Assembly (NCBI GenBank): GCA_937927575.1 | Contig: CALBEE010000177.1 | Span: forward strand, 1-49,750 | Source of the DNA: an uncultured Saprospiraceae bacterium | Lineage (GTDB): Bacteria > Bacteroidota > Bacteroidia > Chitinophagales > Saprospiraceae | Direction: 5' to 3' | Length of the DNA: 49,750 nt | Made by a program: the position numbers and the translations under genes | The notes under the pieces: model-generated | What the model was told of the DNA's origin: nothing | Seen by the model: only the letters and a program-made list of their open reading frames with translations | Database searches by the model: none | In this document: positions 9,989-18,308 of the stretch, piece by piece | Layout of the letters: each line of letters starts with the position of its first letter | Position numbering within the stretch: position 1 is the first letter of the stretch

Positions 9989-10753
9989 TTATAAAGAAAG
10001 CGTTGACTTATCAAATTGTATAATAGCATCTGATGATGGAGCGAGAACCTCAGAAGACTTACCTTCGTAATCATATAGCGACAAGATATACCGCATTGCC
10101 TGAATTCTCATCTCCTCTCTTTTAGCTCCTCTTACGATAATCCAAGGGGAATTGTCAGAATGTGCATTGTGAAACATCGCTTCTTTGTACTTAGTGAAGT
10201 CCTCCCACTTATCTTGTGCAGCCAAATCCACTGGGCTAACTTTCCATCTTTCTAATGGAGAATTGAGTCGCTTCTCTATTCTACTTTTCTGACCTTGACT
10301 ATCAATAGAAAACCAAAACTTAACCAGCTTGATACCATCTTCTATTAGCATGTTTTCAAACGGGTTAACCTGTTTGATAAAGAGGTCGTACTGCTTAGTA
10401 GTACAAAATCCCATAACGGGTTCTACCACTGCTCTGTTATACCAACTACGATCGAAGAAAACCATCTCACCAGCATTGGGCAGCCGCTTGATATATCTTT
10501 GGAAATACCATTGCCCTCTTTCTCTTTTTGTCGGCTTACCTAATGCTACAGCCTGATAATGCTGAGGATTAAGAAACTGTGTGAATCTGGCAATCGCAGC
10601 ACCTTTACCAGCGGTGTCTCTTCCTTCGAATATGATAGCAAGTCGCAATTTTTCTCTGCTGATATGCATTTGCAGTTTAACAAGTTCTGACTGTAGAAGA
10701 AACAACTCATCTACATGTTTCGGATTTACACTGTAGTATTCTTTTATATCCAT
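9989..10753 (-). CDS. ppk2: Polyphosphate kinase 2 (class I PPK2)
   Basis: A 254-residue PPK2 with Walker A GRDTAGKG (44-51), lid-region residues KPTKRERGQWYFQRYI (from about 73) and Walker B FFDRSWYNR (99-107). The family transfers phosphate between polyphosphate and nucleoside diphosphates or monophosphates. The length fits a single-domain class I enzyme, and the direction and nucleotide preference cannot be read from motifs alone. It is followed after 10 bp by corA. The preceding unit is a 62-residue protein that carries the shared GTGACC-type promoter, so ppk2-corA probably belongs to that stress-linked operon. Confidence 0.93.
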   Translation of the reverse strand: MDIKEYYSVNPKHVDELFLLQSELVKLQMHISREKLRLAIIFEGRDTAGKGAAIARFTQFLNPQHYQAVALGKPTKRERGQWYFQRYIKRLPNAGEMVFFDRSWYNRAVVEPVMGFCTTKQYDLFIKQVNPFENMLIEDGIKLVKFWFSIDSQGQKSRIEKRLNSPLERWKVSPVDLAAQDKWEDFTKYKEAMFHNAHSDNSPWIIVRGAKREEMRIQAMRYILSLYDYEGKSSEVLAPSSDAIIQFDKSTLSL

Positions 10754-10764
10754 CTTCTAACAAT

Positions 10765-10833
10765 TTACCAACCTAATATCCAAGCAAATACCAGTGGTGC
10801 TACAATCGTAGCATCTGACTCAATGATGAATTC
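10765..10833 (-). pseudogene. 3' remnant of a deoxyhypusine-synthase-like gene
   Basis: Read on the minus strand, bases 10830 to 10765 encode FIIESDATIVAPLVFAWILG-W and then a TAA stop. This matches my memory of the extreme C-terminus of Bacteroidota deoxyhypusine synthase family proteins, whose ends read like SDATIVAPLIFA. Upstream the frame holds only a few basic residues and stops at 10846-10848, so the other roughly 300 codons are gone. The fragment lies between the 62-residue gene and ppk2. The identification rests on motif recall and needs a database search. Confidence 0.5.
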
Positions 10834-11008
10834 TCTTTTTCTTCTTCATTCTATAGGGAACTATTTCCTCCATTTCCTCTTCTAGCCAGTGATTTTTGTG
10901 ATTATATTTCACTTTGTTATTAGAAGGTTTAGCATGGTAAATAGTATCACCAATTTGGTCTTTCATCTTTGGTTGAAAATCTTTCTTATGCATCTTTCTC
11001 AGTGACAT
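10820..11008 (-). CDS. Small basic protein, unknown function
   Basis: A 62-residue Lys/His-rich protein (starts MSLRKMHKKDFQPK, ends MKKKKRIHH), with no signal or membrane segment. I do not recognise a family. Support for its being real is positional: a perfect copy of the bipartite GTGACC/TCTCT element ends 37-39 bp before its ATG and points into it. Its 3' end overlaps the deoxyhypusine-synthase-like remnant in another frame, so its last residues (about RIHH) may come from that DNA. It probably heads a transcription unit with ppk2 and corA. A DNA- or polyphosphate-binding role would suit its charge but is only a guess. Confidence 0.6.
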   Translation of the reverse strand: MSLRKMHKKDFQPKMKDQIGDTIYHAKPSNNKVKYNHKNHWLEEEMEEIVPYRMKKKKRIHH

Positions 11009-11044
11009 AATATTCGAATTTGTGTGGTAGATATGATTAATTTA

Positions 11045-11075
11045 CAAAGAGAGACTCATCTCCTAATTTGGTCAC
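11045..11075 (-). promoter_or_regulatory. Bipartite GTGACC / TCTCT element, copy 1
   Basis: On the minus strand: TGTGACCAA at 11076-11068, then G-TC-TCTCT-TTG ending at 11045, with 14 nt between GTGACC and the G. It points to the ATG at 11008. It shares all invariant positions with the six other copies at 15000, 18089, 18195, 19641, 24278 and 26028. Confidence 0.75.
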
Positions 11076-11104
11076 ATAAGAATCACAAATATTTTCAAAA
11101 TAAA

Positions 11105-11536
11105 TTAGACTTCTATGTCATCAGACGCATCACTGCCTTCGTCCTCTATGTCATCATCCATATCATCGATATTGACATCGCCGTAATCATCATCATCACC
11201 GTAATCGTTATCATCATTACTGTTGTACTCATCTAAGAAGTCGTCGTCATGCTTATCTGCCAATCTAGATTGCACACCAGGCTTAAGTCTACCATTATCA
11301 TCGTAGTCATCATCATTAGCGATGACGTATACCGCTTCTTCAGCGGTCATGCGTATGAGGTATAGTTTCTCTTCAGTTTCGAAGGGTAGGCCTTTTCTCT
11401 TTTTACCATCGATACCAGAAAACTCCACTAAGTGTTTTCTAAATCCACGTGGATAGACCAGTTTGATTTGTTCTAGTATTTCTGGAGCTAATTTGTCGTA
11501 GTCCTTGATTACTTTGGGTTTATTGATAGGTGTCAT
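11105..11536 (-). CDS. Conserved Bacteroidota protein with very acidic C-terminal tail
   Basis: A 143-residue protein. The N-terminal half (about 1-80) looks like a small conserved domain: KVIKDYDKLAPEILEQIKL, YPRGF, GLPFETEEKLYLIRMT. I have seen similar sequences as hypothetical proteins in Bacteroidota. The second half is dominated by Asp/Glu (runs such as DDYGDDDDYGD, DDMDDDIEDEG) with few hydrophobics, so it is probably disordered. It starts 18 bp after the aspartoacylase-like gene and ends the cluster that begins with two ATP-grasp enzymes. An acidic tail next to carboxylate-amine ligases makes it a candidate substrate or partner; that is inference. Confidence 0.8.
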   Translation of the reverse strand: MTPINKPKVIKDYDKLAPEILEQIKLVYPRGFRKHLVEFSGIDGKKRKGLPFETEEKLYLIRMTAEEAVYVIANDDDYDDNGRLKPGVQSRLADKHDDDFLDEYNSNDDNDYGDDDDYGDVNIDDMDDDIEDEGSDASDDIEV

Positions 11537-11554
11537 AATTTTTAAGTTACGGTG

Positions 11555-12532
11555 CTATTTTTTAATGATTCCTAAGTGTAATATTCGGCCTCCTGTCTGA
11601 TTGACTGGACTCACACTTTTACCTATTACGACTCCTTCCTCTGGCGCAAAGTACTCTTTCACCTTATTACCAAAGATATCCCTAAGTGAGGCGATCAGCT
11701 CACCTTTTTTAACTGTCTGCCTTAGTTCTACAGGTATCGTCAGTAAGCCTCCTGTATCGGTGTATATCCAAAGGCTCTTTTCGCAAAGCACAGTATTTTT
11801 TTCAGTAGTGATGATCTCATCATCTACCATGCCTAGGTCACAGAGTACATTATGCACGCCATCTACACCACTGCGTATGAGTTTCTTTTGGAATGTACTT
11901 GGATTACCTACTTCTAGTGTGATGGCAGGTATTCCCATATCATCCGCAGCCCCTCTTAGCGTACCGTCAGATGGTGGATTATGTACGATGATATCTGCAT
12001 TTTGTAACTGTGCCATCTTCCTCACGGCAGGCTTGTCCATATCAGCTCGGATGTAATAACTATTGATCCTTCCAGTACTAGCGGTATGCAGATCTAGAAG
12101 GTAGTCGATGTGTTTTACCAGTCTATTGATAAATCTGTAGGCATACACTTGACTGATGTTCCCATCTTCTTTGCCAGGCATAATGTGGTTGATATCCACA
12201 CCATCATTAAACCGTCTTTTCTTACGTATGAATGCAGGTACATTAACCACTGGCACGCCTACAATAGTCCCAGAGAGCTCGTCTACTTCTACTTCATTGA
12301 ATAGTCTTTGGATCACCGATATACCGTTAAGCTCATTACCATGTACGGCTGCAGTGACTCCTAGCACAGGACCATCTTTCAGTCCTCGCATTACCATCAC
12401 TGGAATACAGATTGGGTTAGAAAATCCATCTGATATAATTTTTAACCAGTAGTGTTTTCTCGTTCCTCTAGGCGTGTCTTCGATATTAAAATCAAGAATC
12501 ATCGGTACATCACTATTCATGTTCATCTGCAT
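11555..12532 (-). CDS. Succinylglutamate desuccinylase/aspartoacylase-family zinc hydrolase
   Basis: A 325-residue AstE/AspA-type enzyme of the M14 carboxypeptidase fold. Zinc ligands appear as H64 and E67 in AVHGNELNG and H149 in LLDLHTAS; the catalytic Glu is E207 in TLEVGNP. The family hydrolyses N-acyl amino acids or terminal amide bonds. The start overlaps the 3' end of the preceding ATP-grasp gene by 20 bp, which indicates translational coupling. Beside two ATP-grasp ligases it could trim or reverse an amide bond they make. This type of ligase-hydrolase pairing was proposed in comparative studies of amidoligases; the substrate here is unknown. Confidence 0.88.
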   Translation of the reverse strand: MQMNMNSDVPMILDFNIEDTPRGTRKHYWLKIISDGFSNPICIPVMVMRGLKDGPVLGVTAAVHGNELNGISVIQRLFNEVEVDELSGTIVGVPVVNVPAFIRKKRRFNDGVDINHIMPGKEDGNISQVYAYRFINRLVKHIDYLLDLHTASTGRINSYYIRADMDKPAVRKMAQLQNADIIVHNPPSDGTLRGAADDMGIPAITLEVGNPSTFQKKLIRSGVDGVHNVLCDLGMVDDEIITTEKNTVLCEKSLWIYTDTGGLLTIPVELRQTVKKGELIASLRDIFGNKVKEYFAPEEGVVIGKSVSPVNQTGGRILHLGIIKK

Positions 12533-13514
12533 ATTTAAATATTTTGTCTATGGTTTGTTTGATTATCGGCTTGCCTGTCTGAGCTTCCGCTTGAGGAAAT
12601 CCGCCAATGCTTAGGGTATTAACTTCTGATAGTACGCGCTTTCCATTATCATCAACAAGTGTATCCGCACCATAGATCATTATTCCTTGTTTCAATAAGT
12701 ATGGATTGATGTAGGCTATAATTTTTTTTTCTTCTTCAGTGACGGTAGTACTTACTGATCGACCTCCTTGTGCTACATTACACAGCCAAGATCCCTCAGC
12801 CGGCAATCGTAGGGATGCTGCCATGATCTCACCGTCTACCACCAATATTCTCTTATCTCCTTGGCTTACGTTCTTGAGATACCTCATGGATATGCAGCCT
12901 TCTGATGCCATGTCGTCCGCCATTGCCTGCAGATAATGATCCGTATCGTATTCTTCATTGCCATCGTCTGTAATGGCTCCGTCTATTCTAATCAGTCCTT
13001 TCCCTCCATACTCCTTGAGTGGTTTGATTACGATTGGGTATTGATTGGCTTCTGCCTTGATATCTGCTACCGTATAGCAAAGCTTCACATCTGGACACAC
13101 TTCAGGAAAATTAACCAAATACTTCTTGTTACTCGTCTTTATGATTCCTTTTGGATTATTGATAAAAATCGCATGCTCAAAAACTTCATTCAACCACAAT
13201 AGAAAGTCATCTGATATCGGCCTAGGCAACCTAAGAAAAACTATGTTATAATCTCGAGGCTCTAGCTTCATTAATCCTGTCTTATAATGACTGCCATCTT
13301 CTGTAAAAGAAAATGAAGTAGTGACCTTACAGCCTAATAGTTCATCTCTTTGCATTGCATCGAAGAATAGAGAATTTTCCTCCAATCCTCTTGAGGCAAT
13401 ATCAATATGACTGCATTGGTCATGATCTACCATCTGTTGCAAAATAGCATAGATAGAGTTCTGATCACTATGACCACTATGATCTGTCAGTACGAGTATC
13501 TTATATTTTTTCAT
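12513..13514 (-). CDS. RimK/GshB-like ATP-grasp ligase
   Basis: A 333-residue ATP-grasp enzyme similar to glutathione synthetase (GshB) and RimK. Visible elements: a pre-ATP-grasp domain (1-130), PIVIKPLKEYGGKGL (160-174) with the nucleotide-binding Lys and glycine loop, QGDKRILVVDGEIMAASLR (218-236), and the metal-binding segment LSEVNTLSIGGFPQ (295-308). Such enzymes activate a carboxylate as acyl-phosphate and join it to an amine or thiol. It is coupled to both neighbours: its ATG shares bases with the stop of the 481-residue gene at 13514, and its end overlaps the hydrolase gene. No GshA-like ligase is seen nearby, so plain glutathione synthesis is not supported. Confidence 0.88.
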   Translation of the reverse strand: MKKYKILVLTDHSGHSDQNSIYAILQQMVDHDQCSHIDIASRGLEENSLFFDAMQRDELLGCKVTTSFSFTEDGSHYKTGLMKLEPRDYNIVFLRLPRPISDDFLLWLNEVFEHAIFINNPKGIIKTSNKKYLVNFPEVCPDVKLCYTVADIKAEANQYPIVIKPLKEYGGKGLIRIDGAITDDGNEEYDTDHYLQAMADDMASEGCISMRYLKNVSQGDKRILVVDGEIMAASLRLPAEGSWLCNVAQGGRSVSTTVTEEEKKIIAYINPYLLKQGIMIYGADTLVDDNGKRVLSEVNTLSIGGFPQAEAQTGKPIIKQTIDKIFKYADEHE

Positions 13515-14959
13515 TAGTTTTTCATTATTTCATCCAACAATGTAGGATCATTATTAAGCGACTTAAATAGCTTCATTCTGAATTTCCCCTTACTGTTATA
13601 CAATGTCTTACACATCTTGTCGATGGCGATAGTAGATAGTACAGTCTGTATATATCCTTCTATCAGATCATCTAATCCTAGTCCCAATTTATTGAAGTCT
13701 CTACGATCAGTAAGCATAAGTCTATTCGTATCTGATCCCCATTGGTTGTTCCCTTCTTTGATCGATAAGTTAGTACCAAGCATCGCCCAACTATCAGCCG
13801 CCTTGTCTAAGTTGTCTGTCAGAGGCTTTTCGGCTCTACGAGAATATACTACTAAAGGCTTAATACCTGTCTCAGTACTACTCAGCATCATTCTAAGGTC
13901 AGTCACATAGGTCTCACCTTTAGCATTAGGAATGGTACCTACATGATAATACTTACCAGTGGAGCTAGTAGAAGACCAGTTGTAATTGCCGATCAGACTC
14001 TGTACAATAAATCTATCATATTCGATTTCCAAATCCATAAACGCATCTAATTCGGCTTCGTTGGTAATCGTGAATACTCCCTGTCCAGCATTGCTATATG
14101 GAATTTTAATTACAGCCTGTCCACCCATCTTCATTACCCATAGTGGGATTTCAGTCTTGCTTACATCCCAGATCGTCTCTGGAGTATTGATCTTGAGCCC
14201 AAAAGCTTCTAGCTCAGAATTATAGATGTCATATGCTTTGGCGGCCACCATCTTATTACGACCACCAGCTAGACAAGCTACGATTGGATTGAGCACCTTA
14301 GTCTTCGTGTGTAATGGAATACGTGTCCATGGCTTTTGAGTAACATATCGAAATACGGCTCGCATGGGTTTCCACTCGCCTTCATGGAGGACGGAGATGA
14401 GGTCATTCTCCACTTTGATATGGTCATTATCTTCTCCGGTAAAATATGGAACGAGTAGCACGTCTTCATCCATCACATCTGCTATTACCGCTGCATAGCC
14501 TGACGTCTCCATGAAGTTTTTATCAAACAATACTGCCAATTTACCTTTCACTGCAGGTACACCTTTACGTGGCTTGAGCATCGGCTTGAAGGTCCGCTCG
14601 ATCAATAGCCTATAGCTACCATCTTCTTTATTATCGTCTACTAGTGGCATTGACTTCTGACCAGATGGACATGAGTTGTTTTCTATCACGACCATATTTC
14701 GCTTACCTCCTGCAGAAGTTGAGTTAATGAGATCGGCGCCTCCCCAAAGAAAATGCTTGCACTGATAACTGAGTATTTCTTCAAGCTTCGCACTGTCTAC
14801 CATTGGGTGTAGATGACAATATCTAGTGATTATTCTTTCCTTGGATAGATTCAGAAAGAAGCTCACCATTGGATGTATAGTCGCATTGAGAGCTTTGGGG
14901 TACCAATGGTTTTCACTCGCGAAAGACCCTGGCTTAACGTTTTCTATTTTGTATTGCAT
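13514..14959 (-). CDS. Divergent ATP-grasp protein, unknown substrate
   Basis: A 481-residue protein with an ATP-grasp-like core: NPIVACLAGGRNKM (224-237), TPETIWDV (259-266), QAVIKIPYSNAGQGVF (281-296) and YDRFIVQSLIG (314-324), followed by TYVTDLRMMLS (350-360) as the likely metal/ADP face. The N-terminal 130 residues with NNSCPSGQKSMPL are unlike standard members. It is the first gene of a tightly coupled cluster (481-residue protein, RimK/GshB-like, AstE-like, acidic protein). Copy 2 of the GTGACC/TCTCT element lies 41 bp upstream. The fold is probable and the reaction unknown. Confidence 0.8.
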   Translation of the reverse strand: MQYKIENVKPGSFASENHWYPKALNATIHPMVSFFLNLSKERIITRYCHLHPMVDSAKLEEILSYQCKHFLWGGADLINSTSAGGKRNMVVIENNSCPSGQKSMPLVDDNKEDGSYRLLIERTFKPMLKPRKGVPAVKGKLAVLFDKNFMETSGYAAVIADVMDEDVLLVPYFTGEDNDHIKVENDLISVLHEGEWKPMRAVFRYVTQKPWTRIPLHTKTKVLNPIVACLAGGRNKMVAAKAYDIYNSELEAFGLKINTPETIWDVSKTEIPLWVMKMGGQAVIKIPYSNAGQGVFTITNEAELDAFMDLEIEYDRFIVQSLIGNYNWSSTSSTGKYYHVGTIPNAKGETYVTDLRMMLSSTETGIKPLVVYSRRAEKPLTDNLDKAADSWAMLGTNLSIKEGNNQWGSDTNRLMLTDRRDFNKLGLGLDDLIEGYIQTVLSTIAIDKMCKTLYNSKGKFRMKLFKSLNNDPTLLDEIMKN

Positions 14960-14999
14960 TGCAGTTTTGTAACTCTGTTTATTATTTGATTTACATTAC

Positions 15000-15030
15000 T
15001 ACAGAGATTCACTCAATCGTGATTGGTCAC
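15000..15030 (-). promoter_or_regulatory. Bipartite GTGACC / TCTCT element, copy 2
   Basis: Minus strand, TTGTGACCAAT beginning at 15032 and GAATCTCTGTA ending at 15000, with the same 14-nt spacer. It lies 41 bp before the ATG of the 481-residue ATP-grasp gene (14959) and directs transcription into the four-gene ligase/hydrolase cluster. It also abuts the 3' end of the outer-membrane protein gene. Confidence 0.75.
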
Positions 15031-15070
15031 AAGATTTTGGTATTTTTTTTGACCTTTTTTACACTTGGAT

Positions 15071-15808
15071 TTAAAAGGTACTTACGACTCCAAAGTCTGC
15101 AAAGTGGAAAAATGCGAAATTATACACTTGATCTACATCAGCTCCTCCTTCTATGATTCTATAACCAGCCTTGAGTTTTAAAATGTCTTTATATAAGTTA
15201 TAGGTTACACCTGTAAAAACGTCTTCAGCCCTTCCTACAGGTCCCACTAAAGCATCGCCTTTCAGTATAATATCTAAATTGTCCGTAGTTTTATAACTGA
15301 GTTCAAAGCTGACCAAGGGTACATATCCTAAGTCAGTATCTTCTGATTCTGAAGAGGCAGAATAAAGACTTATCCTAGCATCTCTGACTAGTAAACTGGC
15401 TCCCAAATCAAATTTTAATTTAGGTCTATCAACTATTCTGTATCTATAGCTAAACCTATATGTATTGAACTTATATTCTCCTTCGATATCTGCACCTTGG
15501 TAGGCCGTACCTGCAAAATCGATAGTCCTATCGCTGGTGATTCTATATTTTCTTAATAGTGGAGCTGCAGTCGCCTCTATGATATGTTTTTTATTGAATA
15601 AAAATGCCAATTCTGCTCTAAAAAATATAGGTCCATCGTTATTTTCAAAATCGTTGCTGAAAGAGAATAAAGTTCCTTGATTATTAGGATCATTAGGTAC
15701 TCTGACATCATTGTACTGAGTGAATACTGCTCCTGATTCTAAACTTAGTCGCAGTTGGGCAGATAATGTAAATGGAAGCACAAAAGCAAAAATTAAAATA
15801 CGTTTCAT
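15071..15808 (-). CDS. Outer-membrane beta-barrel protein
   Basis: A 245-residue protein with a signal peptide (MKRILIFAFVLPFTLSAQ, cleavage after SAQ) and alternating amphipathic strands throughout, for instance FRAELAFLFNKKHIIEATAAP, KFNTYRFSYRYRIV and LKLKAGYRIIEGGADV. It ends with an aromatic residue (VVSTF), as outer-membrane barrels usually do. It resembles the generic porin-like/OMP_b-brl proteins of Bacteroidota. It lies downstream of the antiporter gene on the same strand, with a 91-bp gap. The substrate is unknown. Confidence 0.8.
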   Translation of the reverse strand: MKRILIFAFVLPFTLSAQLRLSLESGAVFTQYNDVRVPNDPNNQGTLFSFSNDFENNDGPIFFRAELAFLFNKKHIIEATAAPLLRKYRITSDRTIDFAGTAYQGADIEGEYKFNTYRFSYRYRIVDRPKLKFDLGASLLVRDARISLYSASSESEDTDLGYVPLVSFELSYKTTDNLDIILKGDALVGPVGRAEDVFTGVTYNLYKDILKLKAGYRIIEGGADVDQVYNFAFFHFADFGVVSTF

Positions 15809-15899
15809 AGGTATGTCTCTCTGATAATTCTATAATATCCAATACATACCGCAATAGCAGTAAATTTGTTTGTTAATCATCAGAAATATTTAAAATATA

Positions 15900-17087
15900 T
15901 TAACGTCGATATACAACAGGTAAAGTACAGATAAGCTTCTCCATTAATAATATCCATAGAGGACTACATAATAGAGTTAATGAAATAAGACATATACCTA
16001 CGTTGTAACCAAACTCACTTATAATGTTAGAGTTGTACGCTGTGAAGCAGACAAGAAAACTCATTTCACCAATCTGAGCTAAAAGGGCTCCTCCAATTAT
16101 AGCTTCCCTCCATTTAGAACCGAATAGTCTGAGAACTATAGCATTCACTACTTGATTTAGAATGAATACCAATAACATCAATCCGAGTATGATTTGAATA
16201 TTTTCTTTGAGGAATACAAGATCAATTTGTGCTCCCACCGAAATAAAGAATACTGCCACAAATATTATCCTAAATGGATGAAGATTAATATGGATCCAAT
16301 CCGTTTCTCTGGCTGCATGTACCACTATACCTCCTACGAAGGCTCCGAGTGCAGGTGATAGACCGAGCACACCCATGAGTAAGGCTCCTGCAGCACAGGA
16401 GACTATAGCCATGAATACTTGCATCTCATGATCTCTTTCTAGAGAGTTCAACCATGAAAACTGGATTTCCTCTTTTTTATATAGAAATAAAAATATAGTT
16501 AAGATGATCACCGCTCCCAATATCTGCAATGTAATCTCAGTGGTAGATTGCGACTGACCACCTAGTAGGGTAGTAATAATTAAAATCGGTGCTATGGCAA
16601 TATCTTGAGTAAGTAATATGCTGAGTACATCTTTACCGACCTTGGCATCTAATAAGCTCTTTTCTTCCAATAGTTTGATCACTACTGCTGAGCTACTCAG
16701 TGCTATCACAAATCCTAATACAACCGATCTCGCCAATGTCCAATCTGCATAATATCCAATCAATAGCATCACACCGACACTTACTATGATCTGCATCAGT
16801 GTACCAAGGATCGCTACTCTCCATTGCTTGACAAATGCGGGCAAAGATATCTCCATGCCAATAAAGAAGAAGAGAAGTATAATTCCTATCTCACCAAGAA
16901 ATTGAATTTGCTCTTCATTTCTAAACACATCAAATCCATATTGCCCAAGACAAATACCAATAATAATATATCCAATGAGATAAGGCTGTTGCAGTCTTTT
17001 GAGTACATAGCCAATCACTACTGCCATTATCCCTACTAGAAAAATATTCGCTATCGAATCATTGATGGATCCCATTAATGGTATCAT
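15900..17087 (-). CDS. KefB-like cation:proton antiporter without RCK domain
   Basis: A 395-residue CPA2-family Na+/H+ or K+/H+ exchanger with about 12 membrane helices. Signatures: ALSSSAVVIKLLEEK (129-143), the LTQDIAIAPI helix with the Gln-Asp pair at 161-162, and FFISVGAQIDL (280-290). It ends shortly after the last helix (PVVYRR), so the C-terminal TrkA_N/RCK regulatory domain of KefB/KefC is missing. Many Bacteroidota have such short forms. It follows the usp gene (18048-17161) on the same strand with a hairpin between them, suggesting partial readthrough and possible regulation of the transporter by the Usp; that part is inference. Confidence 0.92.
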   Translation of the reverse strand: MIPLMGSINDSIANIFLVGIMAVVIGYVLKRLQQPYLIGYIIIGICLGQYGFDVFRNEEQIQFLGEIGIILLFFFIGMEISLPAFVKQWRVAILGTLMQIIVSVGVMLLIGYYADWTLARSVVLGFVIALSSSAVVIKLLEEKSLLDAKVGKDVLSILLTQDIAIAPILIITTLLGGQSQSTTEITLQILGAVIILTIFLFLYKKEEIQFSWLNSLERDHEMQVFMAIVSCAAGALLMGVLGLSPALGAFVGGIVVHAARETDWIHINLHPFRIIFVAVFFISVGAQIDLVFLKENIQIILGLMLLVFILNQVVNAIVLRLFGSKWREAIIGGALLAQIGEMSFLVCFTAYNSNIISEFGYNVGICLISLTLLCSPLWILLMEKLICTLPVVYRR

Positions 17088-17116
17088 GACTATTCGTTTA
17101 TAATGAGTTAATTATG

Positions 17117-17154
17117 AATAGACGAGCCTAATTTCTGTAAAGGACTCGTCTATT
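17117..17154 (-). terminator. Hairpin between usp and the antiporter gene
   Basis: A 10-bp perfect stem AATAGACGAG (17117-17126) with CTCGTCTATT (17145-17154) lies just after the usp stop codon. Minus-strand transcription has no T-run after it; a T6 run lies on the other side (17157-17162). It may attenuate rather than fully stop transcription into the antiporter gene. Confidence 0.5.
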
Positions 17155-17160
17155 ACTTTT

Positions 17161-18048
17161 TTACATATTTCTCCAAATATATAAAGGCACTCTGATATGC
17201 TTCATTACCTTGGAGTCAAATGATTTTTGTAGCCCAAATAGATTCCAGTATTTTTTCTTCGTCTTCAGTGCGATAAAGTCTACCTCCATATCATTAGTAA
17301 GTTCATCGATTATATCGCTAATTTCTCCAGACTTTAATCTGAATGAGATATAAGGGTGATCTTCATCATTGAGAAATAATCTTCTGTAGACCATTATCTT
17401 CTTTTCGACTTCGGCCACTGTTTCTCCTTCATCCATGATATGTACAAAGCTGAGGTGAATATCATTGGTGGCAGCTACTTCAATCATATCTTGTATCATG
17501 GTCAATTCACCAAATTCAAAATTGACAAACATGCACATATGATCTAGATTTCTATTGCCATAAGTGCTCGGTACTACTATAACAGACTTGCTAGATCTTT
17601 CGATTAATTCTTTAGAGAGATTTGATATCGATAAATCCTTCCTTTTGAAGTCTACATGCGCACCAACTATTATGAGATCAGCCGCAGTTTCATAACTCTC
17701 CGTTAGTATCCCAGGTATCGCAAAATCAGATCTAACATTAGCTGAGATAGGATGGTCATCAAGATCCATTTTGTTGAGTACTTTAAGTACCATCGCTCTC
17801 AGTTTTTCTAGATCATCGTCCATCATTTCCTCTAAGTCGATCTCTATGTCCGTTATTTCTGTCAAGTCAAATTTATCGATGGGTAAGCCAGATTCATCCA
17901 TCAGGATCCTATTGGCCATTGGTCTTGTGACATGCAGACACCTTACATTGGCGTCAAGCATAAGACCGAGAGATATACCATACTCGATTACAGTCTCTGA
18001 TTCTTGGTCCAGTTCGACCGCGACTAAGATATTGTTGATTTTGTTCAT
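17161..18048 (-). CDS. Universal stress protein with two Usp domains
   Basis: A 295-residue tandem UspA protein. The first domain starts NKINNILVAVELDQESETVIEYGISLG and ends with DLIIVGAHVDFKRK and SSKSVIVVPS; the second begins at about residue 152. The usual ATP-binding pattern G-x2-G-x9-G(S/T) is not intact after VGAH, so nucleotide binding is doubtful. It is a divergent paralogue of the protein at 18557-19471, with about 500 bp between the two genes. Element copy 3 lies 41 bp upstream of the ATG. Usp proteins are typical members of general stress regulons. Confidence 0.9.
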   Translation of the reverse strand: MNKINNILVAVELDQESETVIEYGISLGLMLDANVRCLHVTRPMANRILMDESGLPIDKFDLTEITDIEIDLEEMMDDDLEKLRAMVLKVLNKMDLDDHPISANVRSDFAIPGILTESYETAADLIIVGAHVDFKRKDLSISNLSKELIERSSKSVIVVPSTYGNRNLDHMCMFVNFEFGELTMIQDMIEVAATNDIHLSFVHIMDEGETVAEVEKKIMVYRRLFLNDEDHPYISFRLKSGEISDIIDELTNDMEVDFIALKTKKKYWNLFGLQKSFDSKVMKHIRVPLYIWRNM

Positions 18049-18088
18049 TATAATATTGAATGTTAATTTATCAATTACTTTCCAGTAC

Positions 18089-18119
18089 TACAGAGAGCCA
18101 TAATTTATCTATTGGTCAC
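18089..18119 (-). promoter_or_regulatory. Bipartite GTGACC / TCTCT element, copy 3
   Basis: Minus strand, TTGTGACCAAT from 18121 and GGCTCTCTGTA ending at 18089, with 14 nt between GTGACC and G. It is 41 bp upstream of the usp ATG at 18048. Copy 4 lies 75 bp away on the opposite strand, so the two form a divergent pair. Confidence 0.75.
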
Positions 18120-18194
18120 AAGCTTAATTTCATTCTATCTAAACTACATACCGTCAACGATTGAAATATATTTTAAAAATATTCTGTATGACTT

Positions 18195-18225
18195 GTGACT
18201 AACTTACCACACCTGACTCTCTATG
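18195..18225 (+). promoter_or_regulatory. Bipartite GTGACC / TCTCT element, copy 4
   Basis: Plus strand, TTGTGACTAAC at 18193 onward and GACTCTCTATG ending at 18225. The only deviation in the first box is T for the last C. It is 83 bp upstream of the frameshifted small gene at 18309 and may also drive the second usp gene at 18557. Confidence 0.7.
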
Positions 18226-18308
18226 CTGTCCGATCACAAAAAAAGTAAACTTTATTTCGGACACAGATCTTAAACACATTTAGTCAACCTTATTAATTTT
18301 TGGAAATC

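Noticed and set aside
13321-13350. GTGACC followed by ATCTCTTTG inside the RimK-like gene on the plus strand
   Set aside because: The spacer is 17 nt rather than 15 to the box start, the site is inside a gene and no gene follows on that strand.
12513-13514. Glutathione biosynthesis gene gshB proper
   Set aside because: No gamma-glutamylcysteine ligase is nearby, and the coupling to a second ATP-grasp gene and a hydrolase suggests another product.
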